A stretch of 64,000 nucleotides of DNA from Zonotrichia leucophrys gambelii (GCF_028769735.1 NC_088171.1:144667917-144731916), one strand, 5' to 3'; positions 12,301-27,300 are shown, numbered from the stretch's first letter. A program made the numbers and translations. The notes: generated by a model from the letters alone, not told the origin.

Positions 12301-15300
12301 AGAAAAATTCATGTGGCTTTACATTCAGGTTTTTCAATGCACAGAGTTTCAGGTGCTTTCTTTCTAAGAAGACTTGAAACCCTGGTGGGCACTTGCTGAC
12401 CAGTTGCTCATTGGTTTGAAGTGGGCTTGTTGTCTGTAGGGCAGGTGATAGTTTATCAGTGCCATCCTTACAGCTCTCTTCAAATAATAAAGATGTGTAG
12501 TATTGACAAAATCTTCATAAAATTCTGTAAGTAGAGAGTGTTTGGCACTTTTCTATCAGTTTCTTGGTATAGGGAAACAACAGCTTTCAAAGCAGAAGAC
12601 ACTGCTCTGTAATGCAGATTTCAGTTGACCAAGATAAAAGTTTAGACATCTTGGCAATTTTCCTATGTGTCAGGAGCTATTCCAGTTACTTTTGGGATGC
12701 TGACTTTGGAATTAAAACAGCTGCTGAAGAGCAGAACTGTTCATGGTGTTTGTGTTCTGAGATACCAAGTAATCCCTATGTGCTGCTGCCCTAAGCTTGA
12801 GAACTTAAAGGTTCAGTTAATTGTAACTCCTAGATCTGTGCTTTTGTCCAGCTTCCCATTGATTCCCCTCTCATCCTCATGTATACAAAGGGGTGTTCCT
12901 CTAAAGGCAGCAGCTTAATCTACATTAGTTCCTGTAGCAAAACAGGAGTGAGCAGCAAGTGTTAAAATAACTCTTTTCCTTGCTGGAAAAGGTAACTCTT
13001 TTCCTTGCTGTGTCCAGTAGTATGAGGAAATGCAATGGAAGGGGAATTGTGGAACATCTAGACTAGAAATTTTAAGACTTAACTGGGCATGGGCAGGAAG
13101 GCACAAAGAAAGTCCCTGTCAGCAGTCTGCTGTGCTGCCTGGGGCTGGAACTAAGAGAAGGTCTGACCAGCTCAAGCATCTGGGAGGCATTCTGTAGCCT
13201 GGACTTAGTCCAAAGTACTGAGCCTTTTAGACAAGTATATATATTTTTACCAGTAGTTGGCCAACCTGCTGATCAGAAGTATGGTTTGAAGGCTCCTGAG
13301 GCAGACAGTGACCCTTCTGGAATAGTTTTGCCTCAGGTAACCCTCTAGAGCTGCTTCTTACTCACCTCTGGCCACCCTGGATATAGGCTGAGTGTTGCTG
13401 CTTGGCCTGTTACCTTTCAACCATGCCTTGTGTAGAGTCTTTCCTCTCCTTCAGTGTCTGTCTCGATCCAGAGGTGCACCAGCCTCTTCTGGACTTCTGT
13501 GTTAGATGTTTCTCCCTAACCTGCCACAAACAGGGAGCAAAGTGGCAGGAGAGGTGCAGGTGTGGCAGCCCCTCTTCTCAGTGGAGTGTTTAGCAAATTA
13601 GGTGGCTTGGCCTTTGGGCACACATGACATTTACGGTGCTCTTCGCCATCACTTGCAACTCTCTTCTGTGCCTGGCAAGTGTTCAAGGATGCAGCATTCT
13701 GAAGATGACTCATCTGGGTAAGAGAATAGCTTAGGGCCACAGTGAAAGCAGGCTTTGAGCAGAATTGTCTGGAGCTCAGAGGTTGCTTTATGCCAGAATT
13801 GTCACTGTGCTGGGGATTTTCCATTCCCTGGTACCCATGGATGCTGGGAGGAGCCAGGCATTTGGACAAGCAGATAGGTGGGTGAAGTAGCAGGAGTAGA
13901 ACAAGGGCATTGTGATAATGCCTCTCCTTCTTTACTTCTTTTATTCAGAATTTAATAGCAGGTAAAGAATGTCCTGCTGGCTCAGTGTGTTACTGGATGT
14001 ACACAGTGGGTGTTTTGGCATGTCAGGAGTGCTCTATGCTCTGCTCTGTGCCTGGATGGAGGAACAAAAGCAGTTCATGTTCTTCAGAGAGCACACAAAG
14101 CACTGTGAGCCTCTTCCACTCTGTTTCCTTTAGTCCAGTCATTTATTTACATCACATTTTTCACTGATTTATGAAACACCTTTTTATGAAATCAGTATTT
14201 GTTTAGAAATAAAGCTATGATGAAACAAAAACTCTGTGTTTCTGTTTTTTTCTATTCACTGGATTTATCACCTAGAACTCATTTCCCAACTGCAAACTAA
14301 ATCCTGAAGGCAGGAATGAAAGCTGGACTTTGCCTGTTCATTTTTCCCCCTGAACAGATTATCAGTGCCAGCTGTGAGGAAGAGGGGTCAGGGAGATTTA
14401 TGTAAATGTGTCTTTCTTGTCTCCTAAAGTCTCTTTTTTGTCTTGCTGCAGTGATAGAAGTCAGAGAAGTAAATGACATTGGCCAGCTTAGTAGGAATAT
14501 AAGTAAGGACAGGAATTAAGAAGCAAAACTCATATCATAGAGCTTCTTCCACTGGAACCAGATTAGTTTTAGATAATTTTAGTGCTGTATTAAAAATAGA
14601 GAGTGACAGTACTATCTCAAAGTAGGAAAGGAAGAGGTTGTCTTGAGGAGACAGAAATGAGCAAGTAAAGCAAAGTTACTGTGTGAAACCAGCAAAGGTG
14701 GGGGAAAGGAGAGGTAGCATGGAAACACTGCCAGTGGTAGAACTGGAGGCCCTGATGTAATGGAAAACTTTCTTTTAATGCTTTAGAGGTCTGCAAAATA
14801 CACCATCCCAAAAACAATATCTTCCTGGGGATTTGTTCTAATTGCTACTGGCTCTGGAAAGAATACTTCATGGAAGAAGCTTGGTGGTGAGCATTATTTG
14901 ACTAGCTTGGGGGTTTTTCCTACTTCTTATTAGTAACTTCATGTGCATTGTCATTTCTTGCTTCATAAAAAGTTTACGTTCAAATTATTTTTACATGCTT
15001 TTCACCATAGCAAAATGTGCATCCCTCCATGCTGATTCCAGCACACAGTGCTATGGGTTTGGACAAGAGTTGCTGGAAATCTGTCAGAAAAGGACCTGGG
15101 GGTGTTGGTCAGTAGTGGCTGAATATGAGCCAGTGTGAGCCCGGGTGCCCAGGAAGGTCAGTGGCACCTGGTCTGTGTCAGCAGTGATGTCCCCAGCAGG
15201 ACCAGGGCAGGGACTGTCCCCCTGTATTCAGCATTGCTGAGGCCACACCTCAAATCCTGTGTCCAGTTCTGGGCCCCTCACTGCAGGAAAGACATCGAGG

Positions 15301-18300
15301 AGCTGGAGTGTGTCCAGAGAACAACAGAGCTGGGGAAGGGTCTGGAGCACAAGCGTGAGGAGCAGCTGAGGGAGCTGGGGGTGCTCAGCCTGGAGAGAGG
15401 AGGCTCAGAGAGAACCTTGTCCCTCTCTACAGCTGCCTGGAAGGAGGCTGTGCTCAGGTGGGGCTTGGTCTCTCTCCCAGGTAGCAAGAGACAGGACAAG
15501 AGGAAATAGCCTCAAGTTGCACCAGGGGAGGATTAGATTGGATATTAAGAATCTTCACAGAAAAGGTGGTCAGGCACGGGGATAGGCTGCCCAGGGGAGT
15601 GGTGGAGTCACCATCCCTGGAAGTGTTCAAAAAACATGGATATGGCACTTCAGGACATGGTTTAATGGTGAACATGGTGTTGGTGCTTCGTTGATGGTTG
15701 AATTTCATAATCTTAGAAGTCTTTTTCCAACCTTAATGATTATATGATTCCAGTTAAGAAGAACTCTTGAAGTCATATCACACCAGAATTAACTTGAACT
15801 TTTTAGCTTACTATGATAAATTTTAAGGAGAAAGCTGTTTTTTTGGGGCGTTGTTTTCATTTGTTTCAAATAAACTGAGCACCAAAGTATTTAAAAAAAT
15901 AAATGTAAAATTGTCAAACCTAGGTATGGATGACATTTTCCCCATTAGGTGTTACTGCAGGTTTGCTGTCATGGGGGCCAAAAGTTCACATCACAAGAGG
16001 AATATCCTGTTCTCAAGACAAAAATTTTGTCTGCATGTTGGACATTTTCTTGGGTGCATTTTGGTGGACAGAGGCCGCAAACCAGGCACTGAGGAGTCAG
16101 CTGGCTTTGGGTGAGGGGCGGAGAGGCTCCTCTGGGGGATGAGGCTTCATCCTCTTCTTCCTCTCTGAGTGATGAGCCCACTGTGCCCTCTGGGAGTGCA
16201 TTCCAGGGACATTGCAATGCTGAGCCCTGCGTCCTTACAGCAGCTGCTCTTTTTATAGCAGGTTGAAGAATATTTTTAATTAACTCCCTTATATGGCTGG
16301 AATAATTTCCTTGTTATAAAATGTCTGATCTCTTTTTTGTAGTGGAATGAGAGTACCCTTGAAAGTCATTTTAGTTCTGAATTAAATGCATCAACTGATA
16401 TTAACAGTTCAGAAATAACCCAGTATAGTAAGTGGTTATGGTTAAAGTGTTATTTTATGCACTTTCATCAGGATATTTGAAGGAAATTTATTTTATTTAT
16501 ATTTCTCATCTCAGATACAGAAAAATAAGTAAAATGGAAGTTAAATGTATTACAGTCAAATTTTTACGTAGTTATATTTAAGTACATTGAACAACCGAAT
16601 ATAATTCTAATATTGCTGTGTTGCTTGATATTAGCAAAACATGCATTTCTCTGTAGAGTGAAACTTCTATGTTAATTGCACCATTTTTGATAAAATATGA
16701 TTTTTTAAAAAAAACTTGGAGAATTGCAAGTTAGGAATGACCACATCCAAGCTTGGGAGATAATAAAAATATTCAGGGAGTGAACATGAAATCTTGTTTC
16801 AGGTTATTAATGCTCTGTAAACAGTTGACAACAATATTAGACAACATGACAAACTATGGAAGAAATTCCAGCATTAGATAATACAGATTATTTCTTTTCC
16901 TAGGTTTTGATAGAAGAAAGTGTGGCAGTTTTAGACTCAACTGGCAGAACTTAGTCTTTTATATTTTATGAAACTTTTGTTTTCCTGTAATTTTGTATGA
17001 GTAAGATACAGCACAAACAATTCAGGCACACTATTTTGAAATACAGCTTTATTGTAATGTGATTTTTCTAATTTACAACATAGGGTTTCCTGTAGTAAAC
17101 TGTGTGGGGACACTTTCTGTGCAGCTCAGTGTTTTCTCTGAGTTTATTAGCCGTCATCTTCTAAGCATTGAAAGGGTATGGAATTTTTATGTAGTAGAAA
17201 TTATTAGCTGTGTTTTTATTAAAAGCAGTGCTTATAATTTCCAGGGTTTATAAAAATGTCCTTATGGAAATCCTGTATTTGTGTATCCCAAGTGGATGTA
17301 ATGTAGGAAGTGAAACAATAAAATGCTGAGAATTAATGAGAAGCTGGAAAGTAACTTCAGAATTGCTTAACTGAAAATTGATTTTCTAACTGCTGGATCA
17401 TAATCATGTTAATGATTTAAATTCTGTAATCCTTGCGTCCTAAACTAGGAAGTATTATTAGAGATATTGTTAATTTCATTGCTCTTGGATTGTTTCTTTA
17501 ATCTTAGATGTAAACCTTTCTGTTTAAGAAAGTCTTTTTGGTCAGTAGTCTGCCTTAAATACATTGCTCTGTATCTGTTCTCCAGGAAGACCAAGCAAGG
17601 AGGTTTTGCTAAAATATTTATCGCTCTACAGTGATATGTGGCAGCTGTCTGAGGATAGTTTTACCTGAAACTACATGGATTTTTTACTTCTAGTCAGAGA
17701 AATAATGAGCTGTGTGTTCCAGGCAAGTTGAAGTAATGAAACGGTCTGTGCAGTTTCATTGGAGGAATGTGTGTGAATCACACATTGACAATATATCTTT
17801 TATTCTTTGCTCGTTTCCTGTGCTTGGCCTTGTTACCAGAATTTGATCCTGAGGTTTTTCACGTGTTTGGTGCCTTTATGCAGATGTCACTGAGCTGATC
17901 AGATAAGCTTACAGTGTTGCAGAGCCCTGGTGGGGAGGAACCGCAGCTGTGTGAGTGTGAGAGGGAACATTTCTGGGAAAGGAGACAATTCCCCCAGAGT
18001 GAATCCATATCCAGGATGAGGCAGTATGTGCAAGTTCCAACTGTTGAGCAAGAAAAAGCCTATGATTATAATTCTGCTTTTCAGCCGAGGCCATGTATGT
18101 GTTTGGGTAGGTGAAATTCCCATTTTCTCATGGCGGGGGCTGTGTTGTACTGCTCTTGTGTAGAATAAATGTGTGTAAAAACAAGTACCTGTGCAGCTGG
18201 TAGATGTGTACAGTTCTAACATGAAAAATGCAGATTATCAGACTTCTTTAGTAGAAGAGAATGTGCATGTTTGAACTTGATAAAAATCTCACTATTGGAG

Positions 18301-21300
18301 AAGCAAACAATATTTTTTAAACCTTATACATTAACTTTCACATTACAGTGCAGAATTCTCTGTAGATATTGCTTTAACCTTTATATTTACTTGCATAAAA
18401 TGATGTAAAGATGTGTGCAAAGGGGAGGCCATTAAAATGTAAATTTTGTCTGACATTAAAAGGAAATTGCCGTAAGATTTTTCCTCAATAAAATTGCATA
18501 AAGTGGAACAGCTTTTTTTTTCACTTGTGTTCTATAGACCTACAAAACAGTCAATGTGAAATGGATGTGTTTATCCAAATAAATTTTTATCTCTGTTGAA
18601 TTGCTATCCAAGAAGCAGAGAATCCATTTTGAATTGCTCAGCTTCTATCCATCTTTGACAAGATTCATCTTTTTGGTCTATGTAGTAAAATGTTCCTAAA
18701 TTTTATGGGTTACTTTTAATGTAGTTTGTTGACTTGATCTTGTGGTGCTTTTGTTCTGTTGTCTTTTTTTTTTTTTGTTGTCTTTGTTTCTGAAATATTC
18801 ATACATTCTTTAAACCTATTCCTATGATTTTTTTGAACCTTTCATGCTTATATCAAAATGATATAACTGAGCAATGATTAGTAGTTTTCCCACAAAATCT
18901 GTGTCGTGACTGTTAACTATTCTGGTTTTTGATTTAGGTTGTCATTTATTTCTGTGTTGTTTGGAGTGCCTGTCAGTTTTATTTCTGACAGTGCTCTGCT
19001 TGGAGGCTGAAAACTTTGACAGATTAAATCTCATTTTCTGATACTTGAATGTTCTGTTTAATGTAGGAAGTTCTTTTGATGGTATTAACATCATAGTTTT
19101 TTAAGTTTATACTGTGATGATACAGAGTTTTTGACAAGTTTATGGGATTTTTTTCCATATAAACAGTTCTATAATTAAATACATAGCAATGTAAAGATGC
19201 TACCAAAATCCAAGATGAGGAAGAAATTTCAAGTCTTATGCATACTTACTGTTAGGCCTTTTTTTGGTGTCAAAATTCAGTATGTTCCATAAATTTGGAG
19301 AACAGTATTTCAAAAGAGCAATATTATGTTTCCATTAAGTCAAACCATGTGGTAAGGCTGTCAGAATGAATTGGGACTGTTACCTGATCTTTTTTATCCA
19401 TCTCAAAGAAGTAACTGGATCCAGATTTTGTTAAATTTATGTAATTAACACAGGTTTGAAACACCATTTAAGATTTAAATTGCAGTTCTTTGCAACGATT
19501 TTCTTCTTCTGTCACTAAAGAGGGAGAAAGTAATTCTAAAAAGTATTTTTAATTGCCTGTCTTGTAATATTTTAGATTGTTTTCCTTCTCTTGTTGTGTT
19601 TTAGGTAGTTGCATGCTACAGATAATGTTAGAATATTTTGTTATATTTAGTACTGGTCAAACATACTGTTTACCATGGACCAAAGTTAATGGTCAACCAT
19701 AAGGTAGAAAACCAAGTACAAAGAGTGCTGGGCCAGAGTGCTGCAGGGTTGCATACCTATCTCAAAAAATATTTAACAATAATATGTGGGGTTTGGTGGA
19801 TTTTGATGGTTTTACTTGAATTTCCCAATATGGAGTGATATACAGGACACTAATGCAGTACTCCTTTCTTATTATGATTTTCCTTACTTCTAAGATGTTG
19901 CATAGCATTGCTCTCAATAGAATATTTCTGTAGAACTGTCTAAATTATTTCTATTTTAAGTAGGATTTAAGCCTCTTTTCATACCTGCATTTTCCAGCAT
20001 ATTGAAAACTTCGATTTTATCTACTTAATTCCTGCAGCTTTTATGTAAATGTTGATTTTTACATTTGTTAGAGCTCCATGAGTAAGACATCAGCAGGAGT
20101 GATATGAAGAACTTGACAGTATTACAAAGTACCGTTTAACAAAAAAATCTCAATATTTCAGTTGTTTATTCCTTGAGTGCTTTTTATTTTCATAATTATG
20201 TATTGAAGTAATAAGTCAGTGGTGATATTACTGGTAGTACAGGACTCCTAATTCATAAGCTGGGCAGAATTCAAGTCTATTGGGGAGAACTTGAAGTTAA
20301 GGCACAGTTTAAAAATCATAGATCTATATTCAATAATTGTTTTTGATTAAATAAGTAGCAAGAATTAAGTTGTCAAAGTATGAGCAGAATACATGTTTTA
20401 TCCAAGAGACAGTAGTATCAGAAAGCAGGTGTAATTGAGGGAAAATGTCTACTCCTGTAGAATCTTGTAATTAAAACTGAGCACAGCAGGTGAAATCTTT
20501 GTTATGAACCTCCCATATGTTCTGATAAGTGTGGTTAAAAACTACTAAGATTACATAAATGTCATAAGTAAAGAAATACAAATCTTGATGCTTTTGCAGA
20601 GGAATTGTAATCATCAAAAGTTTCTGCCAAGATACCCTTTATTGTTTGCATTCTTTACTGTTTTTAGCAGTGTTAAAAGATTTTTTGAGTATGTGAATGG
20701 AAATCTTTATTAAGACGTTTGTAAGGTATTATCTGCTCTGAATCCTTCAGGTGTTGTAGCTTGAATGACAGAATCTGCATTAAAAACAAGGAAGTCTACC
20801 CTGAGAAACAGTTGGATAGATATCTAGAAACTTTTTTTTTCTTTTGTGCTGAGTTTTAACCTAACTCCAAAGTTCTAGTAGTTCTTAGTGCTAGAAAAAG
20901 GACCAAATAATGCTTTGCAGGTTTGTTACCTTTTAAAAGCAGGCAGTATGACTTTTAAAGTTAATAAAATTGAAGTTACATGCATTGTTCTGATTATATG
21001 GATTAGTAGTAGAGTAGAAATGAGATCAAAAAAACTCATTTCTCTGCTTCAAGTGACTGTCATTTCACTGATGCCTGGTAAAAGGAAGTGACAAGAAAGG
21101 CAGAGTGTGTTTTGTATATTATGGTTTATATTGGTTTATATGGGTGCCTTTGAAACAAATTTCATTTTTATTTTCTATTTTTTTAATGCACATTTGGGTG
21201 GTTTGAAACAGTCATTCAGAGTGAAGATAAACCTGCAAATGAAGTAGCTTTGGTTTTAGTATGACTCAGTTTTAAAATGCCCTGACTTTTCTGCATGTTT

Positions 21301-24300
21301 TGAAGTGTGGATGGCAGCTGCATTTCTGGTACCCGAGATCCTTGCACATTTTCTCGTGTATTGCAGTGTGCCAGTCATTTCCCTTATTGACTTACTTGTA
21401 CTTACTTTCAATTCCCTTGGTTTTGCTTTCTTGCTGATAGCAAGCTGAATTCAGTGTTATCTTCTTCCTCCATGCTTGTCAGCTTGTCCCTTCACTGAGT
21501 CCCTAGAAGTGCATCCTAAATCCCGTTGGGTAAATCTCTCCGCAGGAGTTTGCTGCTGCTGTGCTGCGCTGCGACCTCGCTACAAGCGGCTGGTAGACAA
21601 CATCTTTCCTGAAGATCCAAAAGTGAGTCATGCCTTTAAAATTTTAAGGGATTGATGCTTGAAAATCTGTGATTATACCTTGTGATTTAGCAGTTTTTTA
21701 AAATTTTCTTTTTTCTTTTTTAACATTTTTATGATAAATTCTTCTTTAGCGCTTAATAGCTTTAAGAGAGGTTAGTAGAATAATTTATCTGGAGAGGATC
21801 CATGGAGATCATCTGGTCTAATTCCATTTCCAAAGCAGGGATGCACGCTGAAGAATAAAATTAATATGTGTTGCTCAGGGAAACAGAGATTTCATTAAAC
21901 TAGGTATTCTGCTGCAGAGGTAGCACTTAACTTCATCACTTTTTAGAACCTCAAACACTTGCTTTCTTGTGGTTGCAGGTGTGAACATTTTCTGGTTTTC
22001 TACAGGATTTTAACTGTTTAACTCTTGACTTACTGACTGTGAACATTTTTATAGTTCTGGTAGGCTGTTGTGACCCAAAAAGGTTTTTCTGGTGTTTTTT
22101 AAAATTTTTTCCAGATACTCATCTGCAATTTTATTTTTTCATTTCACTGTAACAGTCTTGGAGCTATATTAAAGCCTAACTCTTACTCTCTGTGAAAATA
22201 AATAACTTCTGTTTTTGTGTTTTATAGACACATGGAGGAATGCATGTGTCTATACATAATCATTTGACAGTTCAGACTGATCAAGAGCTTATGTTTCTGC
22301 TGCTGTGTTTTCTTAAGTGTGTTGCCAAATTTTTATATCTTTTGTTATAGTAGAAGTAAGCAGCACAATCAGTATTTGTGTAATATTTGGTTTATGTTTA
22401 CAAAGTACGTTGGCTTTTTTTTAAATGATGATGATGATGTTATTCAGTGCCAGGTATTATGTAAGTGCATAATAGTGGCTTTTAAGGAAATTTTTTCTGT
22501 GTATACAATATATTGAATGCATGGAATAGTATGGGTTTATAGGTTTTTTTGTTCTAGTCTAGTTTTTGATACAGATGTAGAAACACCTGGAAATGCTACA
22601 GCTGTAGTGTTTTACTTTAATAAATTGACTCAGTAGCTCTGAGTTGGCACTTCTTAGCCTCTGCTTTGGTTCGTATTCATTGGGTCAGTGGAGGACACAG
22701 GCCAGTTCATGATGTTTCCCTTCAGTTGCACACTTTCTCTATAGTATCAGAAGATTTGCTTGATAAAATTCATTAATCAACAATTAATGCCTTAAAAGAT
22801 TTAAGTAATTTATTTAAAAAATAAATGTTTTTATGAACTTCCAGGGAAAAAAAAGACAAAAAGCCTTATCCTGTTTACCTGATAATTATGATCATAACCT
22901 CATCTGAGCAGATCTGTGTTACAGTTCATGTTGGAACTAATATCTTAATCTTTGATCTTGTTCTGTCAATTAGCCCTCAGATGCCTGGGTGCCAGCCTTG
23001 TTCAAGATATGACACAGAAAATATAAAACCTTAAACTACAATATTAAATATTTAAACTACAGTCTTGCTTGTATGTTTTATCAAAATTATGCATTGAATA
23101 TACTTGGTGGGGAGGATGGGAAGGGAAAAAATTACATTGTGCTATTAGGAAAGAAGTGTGTCTTAGAGCTGGTCACATATCTCACTACATACCTTCTCTT
23201 AGAATATTCATTCCCTCATAAAAAAAGGGTGGAGCAAGCTAGTTGCATCATTTCCTTTAAAAATATTTTAGTTGTTTCATGTTGCTGATTTTTGAGCTAA
23301 GGTTATGGCAGTTTTGCTCAATAATTTTGAAGTTTTTTCAGTAGCTTATTTCCATCTGTAAGGCTCTGATTGCTCTGATCTTTAAATATTAACTAGAAAA
23401 AAAGAAAGAACACTTAGAAAGCTTTATATTTCCTATGAATTGTTTAATTTTCTATTTTGTATTTCTGTTTCTAGGATGGTCTTGTTAAAGCTGATATGGA
23501 GAAACTGACTTTCTATGCAGTTTCTGCACCAGAGAAGCTGGATCGAATTGGGGCTTACCTGGCAGAGAGGCTGACCAGGGATGTGGCCAGACATCGCTAT
23601 GGGTAAGGAGAGAAGTCATTAAAAATAGATGCCAGCAAGTCATGGAATTTCATCATGTTTGTTCTGATCAAGTCTGGAAAGCAAGGCAGACCCAGTCCCT
23701 TTGTGGTCAGTTACCCTTGTCTGACTGCCAGGCTCCCATCCAGCTGCTCTCAGTCCTCCTGCTCAGCCAGATGGAGAAGAAAATAAAATGGAAAGCTCAT
23801 GGGTTGAGATAAGGACAGGGAGATCTCTTTTTGCCCATGATGGAACTGAGTGACTTAACTTGGGGAGGATTGATTTAATTATTGGCAGTTAATGACAGAG
23901 TAGGATAATGAGAAATTAAACTAGAACTTGAAAACATCTTTTCTCCAGCCATCTTTCTTCCCAAGCTCAACTTCACTCCCAAGTCCGTTTCCTCCACCCC
24001 ACCAAGCAGTGCAGATTAGGACAGGGGACTGTGGTCAGCTCATACCATCTTGTGTCTCCTGCTACCCTGCTCTGCTCTTGGGTCTGTCTTTGTAGGCAGT
24101 CCTTTAGGAACTGCTCTGGCATGGCTTCTTTGCTCAGGGTGCAGTCCTTCAGGAACAGGCTGCTCCAGCATAGGATCACAGATACTGCCAGGAAAGCTCC
24201 TGCAGGGGCTGCTCTCCATGGGCCCTGCCAGAAGCCTGTGCCTGTTCCAGCTGGGCCTTTCTGTGGGCAGCAGATTCCTTCAAGGCACAGCTGCTCCAGC

Positions 24301-27300
24301 ATGGGGTCCTCCATGCTCTGCACTGTGGATCTGATTACCTGTGGGCACTTCCAGTGTCCTTGAGGGGCTCAGGTTTGGGAAATTGGGGGTCAGTCTTGGA
24401 GCTGGCTGTGTGTGTCATAGGGACAACTCCTGGTTTCTGACAGAAACCACTCCTGCAGCCCCTTGCTGACAAAAACTGGCTATGTAAGCCCAAAACACCT
24501 TTGAATGTCAGTCAGGATATAGGAAAACAGCATTATCTTTCTTTTCAGCCCTTTTGGCTAAATCAAATAATTAAGTGAGAAATATTTTAAGTCCAAGAAG
24601 TGGCAGGAATTGTTAAAGAAAAGCAGCATCCATTACAGACCACCATTTTTTGGCCTTCATGACATCCAAAGCTGTTTTTATAACTTTATAGAGAGGATAA
24701 ATAGCCAACACTCAATTCTATACTTCCCTCCCTCCTACACTACCCCATCTCCTCCCAAAAAAAAAGAGAAAATATGGATGTAGAAATTAGCTCCAAGTGT
24801 CATTTTTATGCAATGAGAAATACGCACCTTTCATTCTTTCTTTTCTATTTTTTGTGGTAAGATCCTAAGTTGAACTAATTGAGTTAATGATAAATGCAAT
24901 ACATCTTTATGTGTCTCTCTAATTAATTTTCAGTTATGTTTTAATTGCCATGGAGGCACTGGACCAACTTCTAATGGCTTGCCATTCTCAAAGCATAAAA
25001 CCATTTGTGGAAAGTTTCCTTCATATGGTGGCCAAGCTTCTGGAATCAGGCGAACCAAAGCTGCAAGTCCTTGGGACTAATTCTGTGAGTAAGCTGAGAT
25101 GATAAATCAAATCAGAGTAAATCTTTGCTTTGAAAGGTAGTTTGAGAAGTATTAAAGGGTCTGCCAGTTGACATCAGTTGAAAGATGCTGTCTGTAGCAG
25201 GGTGTATCCCTTGGGCCTAGACACAGAGCAGATACCAGCTGGAGGCAGATAAACTGTTTCCCTGCAGTATCCCAAATTCTTTTGATGTGTGGGCTCATTC
25301 CCTCCAAAAATAATTTCTGGAAGGAGCAGGAAAGCTGTGCTGTGAGTTCATGGTTTGGGTCTTTAAGCAGCCCTCCTGGAGCCAGTATATAGGTAAGACA
25401 GTGTTTTGTTTTCTGGCAGCTTAAGCTACACAGAAAGATTCTTCTTAGTTGAAAAGTAGCTTTGAGTATTGCAATCTCACCCTCTTATCAGCTTAAATAT
25501 TTCTGGATTCAGATCCAGGCTTGAAGGGCATAACTAAAAGTGTCAAAATGAAGATTTAGAGATCTAGTTTTCCAATTAGAGTGATGGGTGCAATCAAGGG
25601 TATAGGTCTGTAATACTTGCCTTCTAACTACTGTATTTTCCAGCTGGTAATATTAGAATCTCATAAATTCCAGGATTGTGATGTGGACTGTTTTCACTTA
25701 GAGCTATTGCTTTTACATGAGTACAGAGTACTTGCTTTTCATGTAAATTATTGCCATTGCAAACAGTGGGGATTTCTTTGTGGAATCAGTAAAGCTGTTG
25801 GCCTTTTGGGTTTGGTTCCCAGCTGATGAAATTAAATGGAGTTGCAGCTCAGGAAGACCGGAGGGCACAGTAACCTGATGTTACCCCAGAGCAGGATTTC
25901 TTGTTATGGTGAAATAAAGAGAGTTTTGCTGTAATGTAGGGTAGAGGTGTCCCTTGTTCCCCCACTAGCACGGCAGCTTTACTGAGGATAACAATATCTA
26001 TATCTCATTATACATATAAAATTTTGCTTATTTATTTAAATATCACTGAGCCAGGCTACCCTGCTTCTTTTGACTCGTTTGTATAATAATGCCTGGGCAA
26101 GTCCTTTTAGGGAAATGACTTTGGAACTTGTTTCCTAGGCTGCCAAATGGCAAGGTGTACATCACTTTCCAGTTTAAAATCATTGGTTAGTGCCAACCTC
26201 CACTCTGATGTACAAGGCATGTGTCACTTCAAAATGCATGTTGCTGAACAGGACTCCATTTAGGATAATCTGTTTGATATTCCTGTTGGTTCCTAAGTCT
26301 TTTGTGAGTAGAGGAGATTAGGGACTTCCTGAATTAGGAGATAAATTTGTGTTTGTCTTCTATAAAACTCACAAAAAAAAAGGTTTCCCTAAATGAGAGG
26401 AGAAACTCTGGGAGGAGAGAGAATTTTTATGGCTCTTCAACAGCATTTCAAAACCTTATTTTAGCCTAACTCTGTTCATTTCCCTAGGTACCTTCTAGAG
26501 TTAATGAAGACAAAGGATACAAGTCTATTTGTATTGACTTAGAAGGAACAAGGGTAACAGCTTGCCTGTTCCCAAGGGCACTGCCTTACTGTGTTCTTAA
26601 ATAGATTTTGTTACATTAACAAACAAAGTTTACTGCCATATTCAGCCTTTTTTCTCTCCTTCAGAGGGAAATAAGCAAACAAAAACCAAAAAGCAAGGGA
26701 GATGGTCTGGTGACTGAATAATGCTTCATGTGCTTTAGCTGATGAACCACTTTGGAGTGTGAACTGGGATTGTCTACAAGAGAGGAATGGTTGTATATGA
26801 AGTAAATGTGTGAGAAGTCAGGCAACCTTTGGAAAATTTTACATAGTATTTTTAGGAAACTCACTTTAAGGCCCCTACAAATTTATAGTCTGCTTACATT
26901 TAAAATATGTGGAGTATGATTGTGGCTCTAAGTAGATTTTGATTATTTTTCTACCCATAGCTTCACTGATATAGAAAAGCAGTGATGTCTTTGAAGTAAA
27001 ATTCAAACTTCTTTGCTTGAGCTGTAGGGTTTTTTCAGCCTCACAGATTTTGCTTCAGCAGCAAGGACTTTTGTGAATGGTTAAAAGGTTTTCAAATGAA
27101 GCAAATCTCTGTACAGAACATCTTTGAGTGGTTTAAAGGCTTGGAAAGATTTGGAAGCTCCCACTGCCTTCCACTATGTTTTGCGGACTTCCAGGTATTT
27201 GGTTTTGGGTGCAGAACTTACTCTACTTTGTGTCCTGTATTTCAGGAAAAAAACCCCCAAAACTTTTACTTAGATGTTTGTCAACTTAAATTAATTTTGG

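Larger units (their letters stand above)
3354..21545 (+). other. EFR3A intron 1 of the coding part (18.2 kb)
   Basis: Non-coding, AT-rich. It holds a T/G-rich tract (4264-4345), a CR1 3' fragment (9480-9628), a 25-bp tandem duplication (12968-13010), a ~720-bp CR1 copy (15030-15751), and a short GC-richer patch at 16070-16210 that I cannot assign. The remaining stretches hold nothing I can support; their ORFs match no family I recognise. Confidence 0.7.
21623..23474 (+). other. EFR3A intron 2
   Basis: 1.85 kb of AT-rich non-coding sequence with a small minus-strand CR1 remnant (21775-21843) and an (ATG)5 run. Nothing else is recognised. Confidence 0.85.

Noticed and set aside
11836..12312. 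158-codon minus-strand ORF in intron 1
   Set aside because: No recognisable domain, no supporting splice sites, overlapping ORFs in other frames; length is possible by chance in the GC-richer patch here.
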